This document shows, piece by piece, positions 62,001-64,000 of a DNA stretch of 64,000 bases; the stretch's first letter is position 1, and the number at the start of each line of letters is the position of its first letter. The position numbers were made by a program, and so were the translations under genes. The DNA is from Halomonas sp. (GTDB taxonomy: Bacteria; Pseudomonadota; Gammaproteobacteria; Pseudomonadales; Halomonadaceae). Where the stretch lies: NCBI RefSeq assembly GCF_029263665.1, contig NZ_JAJUFQ010000007.1, positions 124,001 through 188,000 of the forward strand, read 5' to 3'. A model generated the notes under the pieces. It made no database searches. It had not been told where the DNA came from and saw only the letters and a list, made by a program, of their open reading frames with translations.

Positions 62001-64000
62001 ACCGTACTACCGGCAAATTCAGTGAAATCCTCAGGCAGGCTCGACCAGGTCAGCGTCGCTTGGGCATCGCCCTCGGCTACCACGGCATCATTGGGTACAT
62101 CGACGCTGTAATTGACCGTGACACTCTGTCCGGGATCAAGTTGATCGAAGACCACGCTGATGCCACCGGTGGTGTCGATGGTGACTCCGTCGGGAAGGTT
62201 GTCGGGGGGATAGGAAGTGCCATCGATGGTGATGCTATTGACGGTATAATTGCTGCCATTGGGGAAGGCATCCGTCAGCGACACGTCATAGGCAGGGGCA
62301 GTGCCATTCTGGGTGAAACTGACATCCGCTGTGGCATTACCGGTCGCACTGCCTACGCCGGGATCGAAGTCGACCACACTCTTGTCGAGGTCAGAAAAGC
62401 CAGGCTCGGCGATACGCTCGACGATACGTTCACTGGTGAAATCAGTGCCATTACGACTTTCGGTGACCGTCATGCCGAGTTCGGTACCAGCGATATTGCC
62501 TGTCACATTATCGACGCGAACGTTGAATTCCAGAGTGATGCCTTCCGCATCATCCTGCTCGGGAGGTTTGTCCTGGTCATCGCTATTGGCGATGGATGCC
62601 AGATTGATGGTCAACGTGCGGCCATCCGCCGAAATGGTGTAGAGATCCGGGTTGAGAACTCCTGAAGGACCGTTGGACAGGTCGGTTGGAATATCCCCTG
62701 CTTCTGGAGACTCCTCATTACCATCGATTTCATTGGCCCCGGTATCCAGTATCGGAAACAGGCCATTACCATTCGAGATCAGCCCCATCAATATCTGATT
62801 GGCGGTTTCCGGCAGAATAGTGAGCCCTTCATCCACCTGAATCGTCAGGCTGTAATTGCTCGACAGCCCTTCTGGAATCAGGGCAACGACACGGTAACGA
62901 ATGATCTCGCCGACGGCGACATCTTCGCTGGGGCCACTTGTAGGATCTGCGGCCTCAGTATCATCCAGCCCGCCGACCCGGGAAACCCGTAATTCCTGTG
63001 CCACAGGAATGACCAGAGTGTCCTGCTGCTGATAATCGTTGAGGACACCACTATTCAGGGGACCATCTACACCGGTACGTTCCTCGCCCACGCTGGATGT
63101 GACTTCATCATCGAGGCTGGTCCATTGCACCTGGGCGTCGCTGTTCAGGCTGACGAAGTCTGCTGCCAGAAGCCCCACGGTACCGGAGATAGTGATGGTG
63201 ATGCTCTGTCCATTGCTCAAGTCAATATCCGAGCCATCAGCGATACGCAGCACGCCATCTTCAATAATGAAATCGGCGGCAGTCACATTGCCGGCACTGT
63301 CGACAACGCCAGCAATGCTCAGGTCTTCTACGTGTTCCGGCAGCTGGGTGTCGAGGATCAGGTCAAAGGCATCGGTTCCGGATGTATTGTTCAGAGTGAT
63401 GGTGAATTCCACCTCATCACCAAGATCGACACCAGGGCCTGGATCGGCAGGGACAGTGAGTTCCTGTTCGATCGTTACCGTAGGCTCGACGATATTGGTC
63501 ACCACGCCATCACCGGTGCTGGCCACGTTGCGATTCACCGGGGTCGTGCCGTTGACCTCGTCACCATCGGGGTCGCTGTAGCTCAACTCGGCATCATTGG
63601 TATGTGTCGTGCCTTGCTGGTTGCTCTGGACATTATCGGCAATCAGGCGCAAGCGAATCACAAAGCTGTTGTTGCCTGTGTCGTTGTCGGCATCGGTACT
63701 GCTGGCAGTAAAGGTCAGACTGCCATCGGCATTGACACTGCCGACGGTGACAGTACCGGCGAAATCAGCACTCAGTGCACCACTGCCAGCGCTTGTCTGA
63801 ATCAATTCATAACCCAGACCGCCGTTGAAGGTGGTATCCAGCACCATGCCTGGTGGGATCAGGTCACTGACGTCGAGATCCTGAGTGGTGCCTTCGGGCA
63901 GGGTGACGACAATGTCGTAATCCATGCTTTCACCCACCACCAGGTTGGTGCCGCTGGTGTGGGATTCACTGGAGTCGTCGTCCGTCAGACTGCCATCCTT
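56042..64000 (-). CDS. Giant VCBS-repeat surface protein (5' end missing)
   Basis: The open frame runs to the window edge, so only the last about 2650 residues are seen. From the N-terminal side: four or five DUF11-like repeats (nt 61930-64000), an SdrD_B-like domain (61545-61915, IEGTLWDDTNNANGVQDADE), a cadherin-like domain (61115-61540), then 11 VCBS repeats of about 130 residues (61115-56740) and a 220-residue tail with a Pro/Asp/Thr-rich stretch. It is strongly acidic and almost free of Cys. Calcium-binding surface adhesins of biofilms look like this. The tail ends SFRQQLLAATQHAV, with no obvious RTX GGxGxD nonapeptides, so a standard type I secretion signal is not evident. Confidence 0.9.
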   Translation of the reverse strand, partial: KDGSLTDDDSSESHTSGTNLVVGESMDYDIVVTLPEGTTQDLDVSDLIPPGMVLDTTFNGGLGYELIQTSAGSGALSADFAGTVTVGSVNADGSLTFTASSTDADNDTGNNSFVIRLRLIADNVQSNQQGTTHTNDAELSYSDPDGDEVNGTTPVNRNVASTGDGVVTNIVEPTVTIEQELTVPADPGPGVDLGDEVEFTITLNNTSGTDAFDLILDTQLPEHVEDLSIAGVVDSAGNVTAADFIIEDGVLRIADGSDIDLSNGQSITITISGTVGLLAADFVSLNSDAQVQWTSLDDEVTSSVGEERTGVDGPLNSGVLNDYQQQDTLVIPVAQELRVSRVGGLDDTEAADPTSGPSEDVAVGEIIRYRVVALIPEGLSSNYSLTIQVDEGLTILPETANQILMGLISNGNGLFPILDTGANEIDGNEESPEAGDIPTDLSNGPSGVLNPDLYTISADGRTLTINLASIANSDDQDKPPEQDDAEGITLEFNVRVDNVTGNIAGTELGMTVTESRNGTDFTSERIVERIAEPGFSDLDKSVVDFDPGVGSATGNATADVSFTQNGTAPAYDVSLTDAFPNGSNYTVNSITIDGTSYPPDNLPDGVTIDTTGGISVVFDQLDPGQSVTVNYSVDVPNDAVVAEGDAQATLTWSSLPEDFTEFAGSTVGADGTAEGERDGRDGAGGVNDYILSEGAGLGIIEGTLWDDTNNANGVQDADETAFAGQTVTLTWAGNDNDFATTDDNLTFTIETDADGQYQFGVLPTGLYRITAADEFSDVDAGDVRARYDSDGGTYGNGSLADITVTLGEGSESPANIGYVQLNDAPVNEGVDSATAVGDEDTVIDITGLSISDPDAHDSDTLQVTLEVLSGILNIDDAGGADLQGDGTATLVITGTVAQINTALSNLTYQGNLNFNGQDTLTITTNDQGSFGDHPDAAQGDGIPGQNPNDALEDVDTLGITVNAVNDDPIANDDSVIAVEAGGTDNNQVGVDPNGFVLDNDTDVDIATNDDVLSVIQAGIDADNLQAVSANPGQPLEIVGEYGTLIIGSDGFAQYIVDNDNPEVEALRQSGDTLSESFVYEMADLAGATSQASITVTIQGANDTPVAEDDTATAIEAGGVNNGSGGQDASGNVLDNDSDVDEYGETQAVSGIRSGNEDAEGAFTDVSSGTSITDGTSITGQYGTLTIGADGSYLYVVDNDNTDVQRLTDGESLSEDFSYIVTDAGGLDDIATLTITIDGSQDNPVATDNSATAQAPSTDGETPAVPGTGNLITDDDGDGIDDDVDAIDRPNTNLAVNGIRPGEEGAGGTLIDVIAGGTSIDGTYGSLTVNPDGSYQFDVDGSNPDVQALAAGETITETFTYQLVDTDGNTDLAQLVVTITGANDPPAPVDDNATAIEAGGIDNGTPGVDPSGNVLDNDTDVDGQTLEVSEYGNASGDAAAGESLVGLYGTLTLNADGSYTYVLDNDNPAVQALRTADDQLSETFTYTAVDPLGGASTAVLTITIEGRNDTPVANDDEATAIEAGGTDNGTPGQDGTGNVLDNDTDVDSGDTKAVNGIRTGSEADGGDFTSVSGSTDIAGEYGTLTINADGSFTYTIDNSLDAVQQLVAGESLTETFSYRMLDTVGATDIAQLTLTIEGAWDAPVADNDLAYAVAENPNGTGNNPDGNVLPNDTDVDGNDSLSVGAARAGEESSGDPLQAIPPGGISLIGQYGTLTINPDGSYLYEVDNNNPDVIALDATDFLNDYFTYEAVDQGGLVDTAQLRVIIRGGNDTPVASDDAGSAIEAGGLDNASPGENATGNVLDNDVDPDADVGPTPDDSPNLEVIGIRAGNAAGTGTEGVVGEYLDGEYGRLILNGDGSYTYEVDDNNPDVQALRQSGQTLTDVFTYTIDDRWGAEDSAELTITIDGRNDTPVANDDGTTAVEAGGIDNGTPGVDPTGNVLDNDTDVDGVDYGETKTVLSVSQGGNSALAGQTLQGRYGTLVINDDGSYQYEVDNDNPAVQALRTAGQTLTERFDYVMRDTAGDTSTARLTIVIQGANDTPVANDDTATAVEAGGADNGTPGIDPSGNVLDNDSDVDGTNRGETTTVVSVGQGTDSVQAGQSLTGQYGTLIINADGSYRYEVDNDNPDVQALRTAGQTLTENFNYLISDTAGDTSQAVLTIVIQGTNDTPVANDDGTIAVEAGGIDNGTPGTDPSGNVLDNDTDVDGTDYGETKSVVSVRQGNSTALAGQTLQGRYGTLIINADGSYRYEVDNDNPTVQALRTAGETLTERFDYVMRDTAGDTSSARLTIVIQGANDNPVARDDSNFASDQTPEPQATGNVLPNDGDVDGGDQLQVVDVRPLDDDETAAAGQALYGRYGTLLLNADGSYEYVIDMTNSEVLQAAGRGAILDDVFVYRITDRAGATATANLTITLDIAAPYIPVKGEIGPHFLDRAPLQPGPGSDLGFEPIVYVTPEVQSSNLEASNYLRLSHGANPRLVTLPEIQSLSLAEGLGQVEGQFVRDSVLISRAFAEQDTLLLLGRYGRTELSADGLLPAPSLYAPTRDALLEGTLSHDDAPQQAPSQHNAPPSTPQANDGRPALPPGARWVDGPPALSDGSEGRDDSVVGNANTPDSTPTTDTTTPGTVASIAPSFRQQLLAATQHAVPFPGESDS
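56740..61130 (-). repeat. Eleven VCBS repeats, about 400 bp each
   Basis: Repeat units begin (reading the coding strand) near 61115, 60703, 60289, 59862, 59485, 59085, 58698, 58281, 57897, 57519 and 57120, marked by NDTPVANDD-type starts and VLDNDTDVD loops. The three units starting near 58281, 57897 and 57519 are nearly identical, suggesting recent amplification or homogenisation. The array is protein-coding and is not a CRISPR or transposon. Confidence 0.92.

Noticed and set aside
56044..63900. Long open frames on the plus strand opposite the VCBS gene, including one of 616 codons
   Set aside because: They are antisense shadows of a repetitive, acidic coding sequence; their codons show the same 400-bp periodicity as the array and they have no family features or ribosome-binding sites.

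Overview
The window looks like a chromosomal segment of a gammaproteobacterium close to Halomonas and its relatives (Oceanospirillales). This rests on the moderately high GC content, on the order of polA, a small DUF2782-type protein, a Pseudomonas-type thrB and biosynthetic speA, and on the many catabolic, efflux and two-component genes. The assignment is inferred from gene content only. I see no rRNA, tRNA, CRISPR array, insertion sequence or prophage.

Layout. 0-6.4 kb: two tandem paralogous lipoproteins on the minus strand, then a LysR regulator divergent from an NCS2 nucleobase permease, an amidohydrolase/deaminase and a TauE/SafE carrier, which overlap and form an operon. 6.4-13.8 kb: an LpxR-like lipid A deacylase, polA, a DUF2782 protein, thrB and speA. 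13.9-20.6 kb: a three-gene glycolipid or lipid A sugar module (GT2 / LAB_N / ArnT-like GT83), divergent from a PmrAB/QseBC-like two-component system that is translationally coupled to an unusual GNAT plus alpha/beta-hydrolase fusion. 20.6-24.3 kb: the alpha-E / ATP-grasp / transglutaminase trio. 24.4-32.0 kb: a MocR regulator divergent from an MFS carrier, kdpDE without kdpFABC, and a class C acid phosphatase.

32.3-48.2 kb is a catabolic island: GntR and IclR regulators, a three-component Rieske oxygenase with a small helix-turn-helix-like protein, a short-chain dehydrogenase, an MFS carrier, an extradiol-type VOC dioxygenase, a cupin, an alpha/beta hydrolase, a second dehydrogenase lacking the usual YxxxK, an aspartate-dehydrogenase-like protein, an aldehyde dehydrogenase, a ThDP enzyme and a Tsx-like outer-membrane channel. 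Together these describe uptake, ring hydroxylation, ring cleavage and processing of an unidentified aromatic-like compound. Matching palindromes lie behind TTGACA promoters ahead of the Rieske operon and ahead of the iclR-type gene.

48.3-64.0 kb is a minus-strand operon encoding a giant VCBS-repeat surface protein (its 5' end lies outside the window), a TolC-like lipoprotein, an RND-type adaptor, a GAF-like/HlyD fusion, a PqqD-like/M50 protease/HlyD fusion and a large lipoprotein. No ABC transporter is present in the window, so this may be an unconventional export apparatus for a giant adhesin. It is the best candidate here for an undescribed system.

Across the window I also see at least a dozen short imperfect tandem duplications (7-22 bp period), concentrated at gene ends and in intergenic DNA. 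Those inside coding regions have periods divisible by three.
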